Shown here: one piece after another, positions 35,643 to 42,896 of the stretch | Numbering within the stretch: the stretch's first letter is position 1 | Layout of the letters: each line of letters starts with the position of its first letter | Assembly (NCBI RefSeq): GCF_000633455.1 | Contig: NZ_AYMG01000023.1 | Location: 62,001-126,000, forward strand | DNA length: 64,000 bases | Source of the DNA: Pedobacter jeongneungensis | GTDB taxonomy: Bacteria; Bacteroidota; Bacteroidia; Sphingobacteriales; Sphingobacteriaceae | Reading direction: 5' to 3' | Notes under the pieces: model-generated | What the model saw: only the letters and a program-made list of their open reading frames with translations | Databases searched by the model: none | Told to the model about the DNA's origin: nothing | Made by a program: the position numbers and the translations under genes

Positions 35643-36299
35643 ATGTACCTGATCAAATCACCGCTTCTGCTAAAATGGTATTATCCATCACTGTTATGGA
35701 ATAAATCCCGCACCGAAAAAGTTATTTATTTGACCTTTGACGATGGACCTATACCCAATGTTACAGATTTTGTATTAAAAACTTTAAAAGCTTTCAATGC
35801 TAAAGCTACATTTTTTTGCATTGGCGATAATATCGTAAAACACCCCGAGGTTTTTGAACGTGTAAAAAACGACGGGCATGCCATCGGCAACCATACTTTT
35901 AACCATTTAAAAGGCTGGAAAACCGATGATGAAACCTATCTCGAAAATACACTAAAATGCCAGAAACTTACGCAAACTAATCTTTTTCGCCCACCATATG
36001 GGAGAATTAAGAAAAGTCAGATTCGGAGTCTGAAGTCTGAAGTCCGGAGTCCGGAGTCAGACTCACGACTTCAGACTACCGACTCAGGGCTCAACATCGT
36101 AATGTGGGATGTGCTCAGCGGCGATTTCGATATCAATCTCGCACCCGAAAAATGCTATCAAAACGTAGTAAAACATACAGAAAATGGTTCTATAATTGTT
36201 TTTCATGATAGTTTAAAAGCATTCGACCGTTTATCTTATGCACTTCCCAGGGCATTAGCATATTTTACTGAAAAAGGTTTCACTTTCTCAACATTATAG
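35643..36299 (+). CDS. Polysaccharide deacetylase (NodB/CE4 family) with repeat-derived insertion
   Basis: CE4 enzymes remove acetyl groups from amino sugars or acylated polysaccharides using a metal. The 218-residue protein has motif 1 TFDDGP (31-36), motif 2 HAIGNHTFNH (about 79-88), motif 3 FRPPYGR (about 114-120), motif 4 MWDVLSGDFD (about 153-162) and motif 5 IVFHDS (about 183-188). Between motifs 3 and 4 lies an in-frame segment of about 25 residues (about 124-149, SQIRSLKSEVRSPESDSRLQ and onward), encoded by the dispersed AGTCCGGAGTC repeat. The reading frame is kept, and the segment should form a surface loop. It lacks a signal peptide. Substrate unknown. Confidence 0.9.
   Translation: MYLIKSPLLLKWYYPSLLWNKSRTEKVIYLTFDDGPIPNVTDFVLKTLKAFNAKATFFCIGDNIVKHPEVFERVKNDGHAIGNHTFNHLKGWKTDDETYLENTLKCQKLTQTNLFRPPYGRIKKSQIRSLKSEVRSPESDSRLQTTDSGLNIVMWDVLSGDFDINLAPEKCYQNVVKHTENGSIIVFHDSLKAFDRLSYALPRALAYFTEKGFTFSTL
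36014..36090. repeat. AGTCCGGAGTC-family repeat inserted inside a coding region
   Basis: The segment is composed of GAGTCTGAAGTCTGAAGTC followed by CCGGAGTCCGGAGTCAGACTC and the complementary ACGACTTCAGACTACCGACTC, so it is itself an imperfect hairpin. The same phrases occur between genes at 39877-39913 and 47896-47935. Here the copy is in frame in the deacetylase gene. Confidence 0.85.
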
Positions 36300-36382
36300 C
36301 GTTAAGCCAATCTTATGCCAAGCAAAAAATAAGCAAACAAATATTTGATTATCAGAATCTTAAAATAAAACAAAATAAAAAA

Positions 36383-36420
36383 CTGTTCAAAAACGTACAA
36401 ATATGTCCGGTTTTGAACAG
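36383..36420. terminator. Inverted repeat between convergent genes, possible bidirectional terminator
   Basis: CTGTTCAAAA and TTTTGAACAG are perfect 10-bp complements with an 18-nt loop in the gap between the deacetylase and the erythromycin-esterase-like gene. The loop is long and the T-tail weak, so termination is plausible but not certain. Confidence 0.5.
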
Positions 36421-36440
36421 CGAAGAAATAAATGGAATTT

Positions 36441-37385
36441 TTAGTTTAACGGAAGCGATGCCGCGGTATTTTTAATAAAGATAATGGCATCAAAATCATT
36501 ACCCACTCTTACCGGCATGGCATAAGGTGCCCTCCAATCAGCCCAGATATTGGTGATTGAATCTTTTACTCCTGAGAAAGGATTATCACCACGAAAATTA
36601 ATGAAAAAGCTATCATATTTGGCTTTTGCAAATAGCGCGGTGAAACCTGTGGTTGGGACTTCCAGCTGATGCGCCGTCACCTCACTGGTACCATCTTCAT
36701 TTACACTGATGGTATTCACTTTCCCCTGATAAGTATCAAAGGCAATGTTAAAGAAGTCTGTTTTGTAATGTTTATTCAGGAAATAGCCAAAAGCTTTATA
36801 CCCGCCTGTAGTATCTTTTAACATATGTAGGTTATGTGACCAAACGACCATTTTAGCATTGGTTTTTGTCTGCCGTTCTACCGCATTGTTTGCCATCAGG
36901 CTATCGCGTTCAAAAGGATTGGTGTAACCGACATTATCGAAGCCAAAAACTTCTATTTTGGTATGTTTTGGATCAAGATTATAATTTTTTACCCATTCGA
37001 AAAGATCGGAAAAGGATTTCGTATGATACAACCTGAAATCTTTAAGCAATACTTTTAAATCGCCTTTACCAGAGGTCACATAATCATTTACTTTTGCCAT
37101 TGCCTCATCCGGAACTTCGAAACCTATCTGTGAATATTTCTGATCCGTAATCAGGTATTTCACTATCTTATTTTTTTCCTGAAAGAACTCTTCTGTTCCG
37201 TGTGAAGCCTCTCCCAGGCCCACAATAACGTTTTGGCCCAATTGCGCTGATAACGTTTTCAGATAGGTAGATTTCAGATCGACAGCATTTCTATTCAGCC
37301 AATTTAACTTTTCGGCATTATTTTCCTGGCTTTTCGCATTAAAAGTTGCACCGAGCAACAAGATCAAGTAGCATATTTTTCTCAT
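36441..37385 (-). CDS. Erythromycin esterase-like protein, short form
   Basis: The family includes Ere macrolide esterases and many hydrolases of unknown substrate. The 314-residue protein has a signal peptide (MRKICYLILLLGATFNAKSQ), the motif LGEASHGTEEFFQEKNKIVKY with the catalytic His and Glu, FEVPDEA, VFGFDN and WSHNLHM. Typical members have about 400 residues; here the helical stretch that normally separates the GFD motif from the RDxxMA segment is nearly absent (GFDNVGYTNPFERDSLMANN). It is monocistronic. Macrolide resistance should not be assumed. Confidence 0.82.
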   Translation of the reverse strand: MRKICYLILLLGATFNAKSQENNAEKLNWLNRNAVDLKSTYLKTLSAQLGQNVIVGLGEASHGTEEFFQEKNKIVKYLITDQKYSQIGFEVPDEAMAKVNDYVTSGKGDLKVLLKDFRLYHTKSFSDLFEWVKNYNLDPKHTKIEVFGFDNVGYTNPFERDSLMANNAVERQTKTNAKMVVWSHNLHMLKDTTGGYKAFGYFLNKHYKTDFFNIAFDTYQGKVNTISVNEDGTSEVTAHQLEVPTTGFTALFAKAKYDSFFINFRGDNPFSGVKDSITNIWADWRAPYAMPVRVGNDFDAIIFIKNTAASLPLN

Positions 37386-37593
37386 TATCTTTTATCAAAT
37401 TGATGATCAGAATCAGCAGATTCCATAAAACTTAATGGCTGATCTGCAATAAAATCAAAAATTTATTAAGCCCCAACTATTTAGAATATTTCCAAATAAT
37501 ACAATGATCTAAGGATGACCTTAAGAGGTCTATTTTTTTTGTAAATTCGCAGCTAGTAGAATAGAAGTATTACCTTTTAACCAATAAAAATCG

Positions 37594-39873
37594 ATGGCTT
37601 TTGATATAGACATGATTAAAAAGGTTTATGCAAACTTCGGTAGCCGTGTTGAGGCTGCGCGTAAAATAGTTGGCAGGCCTTTAACATTATCTGAAAAAAT
37701 ATTGTATGCACACCTTTGGGATGGAGATCCTAAAACGGCGTTTAAACGTGGTTCTGATTACGTAGATTTTGCACCAGATCGCGTAGCGATGCAGGATGCA
37801 ACTGCACAAATGGCATTATTGCAGTTTATGCAGGCAGGAAGACCACAGGTGGCTGTTCCATCTACTGTGCACTGTGATCACTTAATTACTGCAAAAGAAG
37901 GTGCTGCGATAGATTTACCTCATGCTAAAACTGAAAGTGCTGAAGTTTTTGATTTCTTATCTTCTGTATCAAACAAATATGGTATCGGTTTCTGGAAACC
38001 AGGTGCAGGTATTATCCACCAGGTAGTTTTAGAAAATTATGCTTTCCCGGGTGGAATGATGATCGGAACCGACTCACACACGGTGAATGCTGGTGGTTTG
38101 GGTATGGTTGCTATTGGTGTTGGTGGTGCTGATGCCTGTGATGTAATGGCTGGTTTACCCTGGGAGCTTAAATTCCCTAAATTAATCGGTGTTAAATTAA
38201 CAGGAAAATTGAACGGCTGGACTGCTGCGAAAGATGTTATCCTTAAAGTTGCTGGTATCCTTACCGTAAAAGGTGGTACTGGTGCTATTGTAGAATATTT
38301 TGGTGATGGCGCTATCAACTTAAGCTGTACTGGTAAAGGTACCATTTGTAACATGGGTGCAGAAATTGGTGCAACCACTTCTACCTTTGGTTATGATGAG
38401 AGCATGGAGCGTTATTTACGTGCTACAGGCAGAGATGAAGTTGCTGATGAGGCTAACAAAATTGCCGCCTATTTAACAGGTGATGATGAAGTTTATGCTG
38501 ATCCGGAAAATTATTTTGATCAGGTGATTGAAATCAACCTTGATGAATTAGAACCTTATTTAAACGGTCCGTTTACACCAGATTTAGCTACTCCGGTTTC
38601 TCAAATGAAAGTGGAAGCTGAGAAAAACGGCTGGCCTTTAAAAGTAGAATGGGGATTGATCGGTTCTTGTACCAACTCTTCTTACGAAGATTTATCAAGA
38701 GCAGCTTCTATCGCAAACCAGGCTATTGCAAAAGGTTTGGTTACCAAATCGGCTTTCGGTATTAACCCGGGATCTGAGCAGGTACGCTACACTGCCAACC
38801 GTGATGGTTTCTTAAAAACTTTCGAAGATTTAGATGCAACAATCTTCACCAATGCCTGCGGACCATGTATTGGTATGTGGGATCGTACAGGTGCAGAAAA
38901 AGCAGAAAAAAATACAATTGTACACTCGTTTAACAGAAACTTTGCTAAACGTGCGGATGGTAACCCAAATACTTTCGCTTTCGTAGCTTCGCCAGAAATG
39001 GTTGCTGCAATTGCCATTTCAGGTAATTTAGGTTTTAACCCATTAACCGATACGTTAACAAACGATAAAGGCGAGCAGGTTAAATTAGATCCACCTACTG
39101 GTGACGAATTGCCAACAAAAGGTTTCGCTGTAGAAGATGCAGGTTTCCAGGCACCGGCTGCTGATGGTTCTAAAGTTGAGGTTTTGGTTTCTCCAACTTC
39201 TCACCGTTTACAATTGTTAGATCCATTTAGTCCTTGGGAAGGTACAGACTTAAAAGGTTTGAAACTTTTAATCAAGGCCAAAGGTAAATGTACAACCGAT
39301 CATATTTCTATGGCTGGTCCATGGTTAAAATTCCGTGGTCACTTAGATAACATTTCTAACAACATGCTTATTGGTGCAGTTAACTACTTCAACGATAAAA
39401 CAGATAACGTTAAAAATGAATTAACCGGCGAGTACGGTCCGGTTCCTGCAACACAACGCGATTATAAAGCGGCTGGTTTAGGATCAATCGTAGTGGGTGA
39501 TGAAAACTATGGTGAAGGTTCATCTCGTGAGCACGCCGCTATGGAGCCTCGTCACTTAGGTGTTCGTGCCGTATTGGTAAAATCTTTTGCCCGTATTCAC
39601 GAAACCAACCTTAAAAAACAAGGAATGTTAGGTTTAACATTTGCTAATAAAGATGATTATGATAAAATCTTAGAAGATGATACCATCGACATCTTAGGTT
39701 TAACAACTTTTACTCCTGACCAACCATTAACGTTGGTATTACACCATGCTGATGGCACAGAAGAGCAATTTTTGGTTAACCACAGTTATAACGCTCAACA
39801 AATTGAGTGGTTTAAAGCTGGTGGTGCATTAAATATCATCAGGGCAGAAGCAGCGGCTAAGGCAGCGCTTTAA
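37594..39873 (+). CDS. acn: Aconitate hydratase (mitochondrial-type AcnA)
   Basis: Aconitase isomerises citrate to isocitrate through cis-aconitate in the TCA cycle. The 759-residue protein has the length of the mitochondrial-type enzyme. The iron-sulfur cysteines are in GSCTNSSYED (about 359) and NACGPCIGMW (about 420), with substrate-binding TVHCDH, GTDSHTVNAGGLGM and the C-terminal swivel domain (LLIKAKGKCTTDHISMAGPW; YGEGSSREHAAMEPRHLG). It is monocistronic with a terminator at 39925. A repeat copy lies directly after the stop. Confidence 0.97.
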   Translation: MAFDIDMIKKVYANFGSRVEAARKIVGRPLTLSEKILYAHLWDGDPKTAFKRGSDYVDFAPDRVAMQDATAQMALLQFMQAGRPQVAVPSTVHCDHLITAKEGAAIDLPHAKTESAEVFDFLSSVSNKYGIGFWKPGAGIIHQVVLENYAFPGGMMIGTDSHTVNAGGLGMVAIGVGGADACDVMAGLPWELKFPKLIGVKLTGKLNGWTAAKDVILKVAGILTVKGGTGAIVEYFGDGAINLSCTGKGTICNMGAEIGATTSTFGYDESMERYLRATGRDEVADEANKIAAYLTGDDEVYADPENYFDQVIEINLDELEPYLNGPFTPDLATPVSQMKVEAEKNGWPLKVEWGLIGSCTNSSYEDLSRAASIANQAIAKGLVTKSAFGINPGSEQVRYTANRDGFLKTFEDLDATIFTNACGPCIGMWDRTGAEKAEKNTIVHSFNRNFAKRADGNPNTFAFVASPEMVAAIAISGNLGFNPLTDTLTNDKGEQVKLDPPTGDELPTKGFAVEDAGFQAPAADGSKVEVLVSPTSHRLQLLDPFSPWEGTDLKGLKLLIKAKGKCTTDHISMAGPWLKFRGHLDNISNNMLIGAVNYFNDKTDNVKNELTGEYGPVPATQRDYKAAGLGSIVVGDENYGEGSSREHAAMEPRHLGVRAVLVKSFARIHETNLKKQGMLGLTFANKDDYDKILEDDTIDILGLTTFTPDQPLTLVLHHADGTEEQFLVNHSYNAQQIEWFKAGGALNIIRAEAAAKAAL

Positions 39874-39876
39874 TTA

Positions 39877-39913
39877 GTCCGAAAGTCCGGAGTCGGTAGT
39901 CCGAAGTCTGGAT
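39877..39913. repeat. AGTCCGGAGTC-family microrepeat
   Basis: AGTCCGAAAGTCCGGAGTC followed by GGTAGTCCGAAGTCTGGA lies between the aconitase stop and its terminator. It belongs to the same family as the copy inside the deacetylase gene at 36014-36090. Confidence 0.8.
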
Positions 39914-39924
39914 GTAAATAATAT

Positions 39925-39960
39925 AAATCCCGTTTTGTTAATTCAGAACGGGATTTTTTA
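39925..39960 (+). terminator. Terminator after aconitase
   Basis: AAATCCCGTT and AACGGGATTT are perfect 10-bp complements, followed by TTTTA. The loop is 12 nt. Confidence 0.85.
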
Positions 39961-39983
39961 TCACATTTCTATTTGCTTAAAAC

Positions 39984-40442
39984 ATGAAAAAACTTTTACT
40001 ATCATTTGCCATCCTTACAATATTTAATTTAACAGCATGCAAAAAAACCGAGCCCAACAATATTTCTATTGTTGGAAAATGGCAGGTTGATTCATACGTG
40101 ATCACGAATTTCGAAAACACAGGAAAAGACCAGGATGACACTAAAGATGAAAGTCCGAGGCCAACCCTAGAATTTAAAGAAGACGGCAGTTTACATGCCA
40201 TTTTTTATTTCAAAGATTTGTTAGGAAATAATCAGAATACCATAGAAGATGTTCAGGTAAAATATACCTTTACTGGAGATAAATTAAATCTGAGTGGAAA
40301 TTTAGCCTTTAACCACGATAGTTTTACTTTTTCTATTTCAAATAATATCCTGATTTTAAAAAGAACCGATAAATCTAGCATTGGTAATAAGAACGGGGAA
40401 ACTCATATCGAAAATACAACGGTCACTGCTCATAGATTATAG
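39984..40442 (+). CDS. Lipocalin-like lipoprotein
   Basis: The 152-residue protein opens with a lipoprotein signal (MKKLLLSFAILTIFNLTACK; lipobox LTAC, Cys 19). The mature part starts SIVGKWQVDSYVIT, the usual opening of Bacteroidota lipocalin-like domains, then shows alternating beta strands (TLEFKEDGSLHAIFYF, VKYTFTGDKLNLSG, HDSFTFSISNNILILKR). It is probably an outer membrane lipoprotein with a small beta-barrel that may bind a hydrophobic ligand. It lies between two terminators, so it is expressed alone. Confidence 0.8.
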   Translation: MKKLLLSFAILTIFNLTACKKTEPNNISIVGKWQVDSYVITNFENTGKDQDDTKDESPRPTLEFKEDGSLHAIFYFKDLLGNNQNTIEDVQVKYTFTGDKLNLSGNLAFNHDSFTFSISNNILILKRTDKSSIGNKNGETHIENTTVTAHRL

Positions 40443-40477
40443 CATTATACTGTAATTTTCATAATATTACACTCACC

Positions 40478-40511
40478 AATCCCGCTTTGTTCATTCAAAG
40501 CGGGATTTTTC
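40478..40511 (+). terminator. Terminator after the lipocalin-like gene
   Basis: AATCCCGCTTTG and CAAAGCGGGATT are perfect 12-bp complements with a 6-nt loop and a TTTTT tail. Confidence 0.9.
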
Positions 40512-40524
40512 GTTATGAAACTCG

Positions 40525-40571
40525 TCATTGCGAGAAGGCTTTTCAGCCGGCGAAGCAATCTCTTTCGCTAT
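40525..40571. repeat. CGTCATTGCG-family palindromic element, left-arm copy
   Basis: CTCGTCATTGCGAGAAGGC and GCGAAGCAATCTCTTTCGC match the left arm of the element at 13204-13325 (CGTCATTGCG plus CGAAGCAATCT). No right arm is evident. It opens a gene-free stretch (40,512-40,923) that also holds an imperfect inverted repeat around 40645-40730 (TGGTCCCGCT with AGCAGGGACA). Confidence 0.65.
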
Positions 40572-40812
40572 TTTGGCATGCTAATAAATGAGATTGTAAT
40601 TCCTTTTTTATTTGGAAAGCAGGTACAGTAGTTCTTAGGTTGGAGTTGGTCCCGCTAATGCTGCTGCTGGTTAGAAAAAAACCAGCATACGCGTATATCG
40701 GGTTTATATAGCAGGGACAGGAACAACTTTAACCAAAAATGCTTTATTCAACAAAATGCATGCTTGAATACGATGAGGTGAGGCTTGTCTTTCTTGCAGT
40801 AAAAGAACTTTC

Positions 40813-40908
40813 TAGCCCCGGGCGCAGCGGCATCCCTGAAGCGCAGCGTAAGGATACAGCGAAGCACGGGAGCCAACCTTAAAAGTTGCTATTGCCTTTG
40901 CGCTTCAA
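40813..40908. repeat. Inverted copy of the 320-bp array's GC hairpin
   Basis: TAGCCCCGGGCGCAGCGGCA through GGATACAGCGAAGCACGGG and on to TTGCGCTTC is the reverse complement of the hairpin core of the units at 30640-31660, with moderate divergence. It lies just past the 3' end of the DUF2007 gene. Confidence 0.8.
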
Positions 40909-40923
40909 AAAATGTACTCAAAC

Positions 40924-41364
40924 TTATTTAAACTCGTGGCCGCAATTATAGCAATGAAAAGATTTATTCCCCTTAAAAGGAAGAAAAACACCAACCAGAA
41001 CGGAAGTTAGAATAACCCACCAACTAAATTTCTTTTTTGTAGCCATTCCAAAGCCAACATCCTTTGATCCACATTTTGGACAGGCTAGCTGCTCTTCTGT
41101 TAACTTTTGACCATCAACTACCTCATCGGATGACTCAATGCTCAAACTATTATCTTCAGCAAACAAAGCATTGATCGCTTCTACATCTCTTTCAAAAACG
41201 ATCAGTTTTACGCCACCGATGGCCTGATTGTACAAGGGTTGAATAGTAGCTACATTTTCATCGGCGAGGAAACAGGCAAAACCACTGTCTTCCAGTTTAG
41301 CCTTAATAATATTGGCTTCCATCGGATTGTAAAAAGTGCTGTAAACAACTGTTCTATCGTTCAT
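40924..41364 (-). CDS. DUF2007 and zinc-ribbon membrane protein
   Basis: The 146-residue protein begins with a DUF2007 (putative signal-transducing) domain (VYSTFYNPMEANIIKAKLED, AIGGVKLIVFERDVEAINAL; about 1-70). A zinc-ribbon knuckle CPKCGS (about 93-98) follows, then a single hydrophobic segment (FSWWVILTSVLVGVFLP; about 114-130) and a second knuckle CYNCGHEF at the C-terminus. The two CxxC pairs could bind one zinc across the membrane segment only if that segment is not truly transmembrane, so topology is unclear. Function unknown. It is monocistronic. Confidence 0.8.
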   Translation of the reverse strand: MNDRTVVYSTFYNPMEANIIKAKLEDSGFACFLADENVATIQPLYNQAIGGVKLIVFERDVEAINALFAEDNSLSIESSDEVVDGQKLTEEQLACPKCGSKDVGFGMATKKKFSWWVILTSVLVGVFLPFKGNKSFHCYNCGHEFK

Positions 41365-41402
41365 GCGGTTAATTTAGATAAAAATGTTGAATATATAAAT
41401 AT

Positions 41403-41433
41403 TCCGTGTTTTCCGCACATCCGTGGCTAAAAC
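41403..41433. repeat. Single fragment of the CCGTGTTAATC repeat
   Basis: CCGTGTTTTCCGCACATCCG followed by TGGCTAAAA resembles the opening of the four tandem units at 17756-18249. It lies between the DUF2007 and GH1 genes. Confidence 0.6.
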
Positions 41434-41459
41434 TAGCATAACATAGCGCGCTACAGGCT

Positions 41460-42797
41460 TTATTTCTTCAGAAAATCCTGCCACCAATAACCTGAATCTT
41501 TAATGGTGCGCTGTTGTGTTTTAAAATCGTTGTAAATCAAGCCGAATCTGGCGGTAAAACCTTCGGCCCACTCAAAATTATCCATCAATGTCCAGGCCAT
41601 ATAACCGGTAACATTTATGCCTTCATTTTTAAGTTTCAAAAGGGCTTCAAGGTAAAGTTTAAAATATTCAATCCGTTCGGCATCTTCTACTTTACCATCA
41701 ACTAACTTATCGTGATAAGCGGCTCCATTTTCGGTAATGATGATGTTTTTGATATTCGGATAAGCAGCAAATTGCTTTACGATGTTATAAAAACTATCCG
41801 CATTTATTTCCCAACCCATTGCTGTATGTGGTTTTTTCCGGCTTTTGGCTTTTACTTCCCAAGCCTGGATTACGGGAATAAAAGCGTTGTATTTTACCAC
41901 GAGCGGAAAATAATTTTGAAGTCCGATAAAGTCAAAATCAAACTTCATCCTTTCCTGAAGTCGCCATGTACCATATTCGATCTGAAATTTTTCAAGCAGA
42001 TCCCAATCAGCAGTTGGGAAACCCATTCCCTGTGTTGGCTCTACAAATAAACGGTTCATTAAACAGTCTACCCGTTTTGCGGCAAGGATATCGCTATCGC
42101 TTTGTGTATTGGGGATAATTTCGGAGCAGGAAAAAGTGGTACCAATATTGGCCTTGCTGATTTCTGCGCGTAAAATTTTACCGCCTTCGGCCTGTGCCAA
42201 AGCAGTATGTAATACAGCAGGGAAGAAATTGCTTAAGCCCGTTTTGCCGGGTGCATGGATGCCCAGCATATACCCTAATGAAGTATAACCGAAAGGTTCG
42301 TTCAATACGATCCAGTTTTTTACTTTGTCGCCATATTCTAAAGCACAGATACTTACGAAAGCATTAAAAGCAGCATTAATACTAAAGCTGGTCCAACCAC
42401 CTTCATCTTCCAAAGCTTGGGGCAAATCCCAATGATACAGCGTGATATAAGGGGTAATCCCGTTTGACAAACATTCATCGATGAGGTTATGATAAAACCT
42501 GATGCCTTCCTGATTGATTTCTCCCCTACCTGCAGGCAAAATCCGCGACCAGGCAATAGAAAACCTAAAGACTTTAAAACCCAAAAGTTTAACCAGGGCA
42601 ATATCTTCAGTGTATCGGTGATAAAAATCGCAGGCTGGATCTAATTTATGGTTCTTTTTTATTTTCCCATTTTTCGCCGTAAAGGTGTCCCAAATAGAAG
42701 GCCCTTTGCCATACTGGGTTGCAGTACCCTCTATCTGAGCTGCAGCAGTAGCTACCCCCCACAAAAAATCCTGACCAAAATCGCTCGCATTAACCAT
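41460..42797 (-). CDS. GH1 family beta-glucosidase
   Basis: GH1 enzymes cleave beta-glucosides and related glycosides with a retaining mechanism. The 445-residue protein has no signal peptide and is normal in length. It shows the N-terminal signature FLWGVATAAAQIEG, FRFSIAWSRILP, YHWDLPQALEDEGGW, the acid/base motif LNEPF (about 162-166), the nucleophile motif ITENG (about 351-355) and LMDNFEWAEGFTARFGL. It is monocistronic and divergent from the T9SS surface protein. Substrate is most likely cytoplasmic cellobiose-like or other beta-glucosides. Confidence 0.95.
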   Translation of the reverse strand: MVNASDFGQDFLWGVATAAAQIEGTATQYGKGPSIWDTFTAKNGKIKKNHKLDPACDFYHRYTEDIALVKLLGFKVFRFSIAWSRILPAGRGEINQEGIRFYHNLIDECLSNGITPYITLYHWDLPQALEDEGGWTSFSINAAFNAFVSICALEYGDKVKNWIVLNEPFGYTSLGYMLGIHAPGKTGLSNFFPAVLHTALAQAEGGKILRAEISKANIGTTFSCSEIIPNTQSDSDILAAKRVDCLMNRLFVEPTQGMGFPTADWDLLEKFQIEYGTWRLQERMKFDFDFIGLQNYFPLVVKYNAFIPVIQAWEVKAKSRKKPHTAMGWEINADSFYNIVKQFAAYPNIKNIIITENGAAYHDKLVDGKVEDAERIEYFKLYLEALLKLKNEGINVTGYMAWTLMDNFEWAEGFTARFGLIYNDFKTQQRTIKDSGYWWQDFLKK

Positions 42798-42896
42798 TGT
42801 TTACCAATTAATTGCCATAAGTTGCAAGTTTAATATTAACAAATCATTAACAATTAAAATGATTCGAAATAAAAACAATTTTTAATATTTTTACCT

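Noticed and set aside
36441..37385. Macrolide resistance gene
   Set aside because: Only family-level similarity is visible and the protein is shortened and exported; resistance cannot be claimed.
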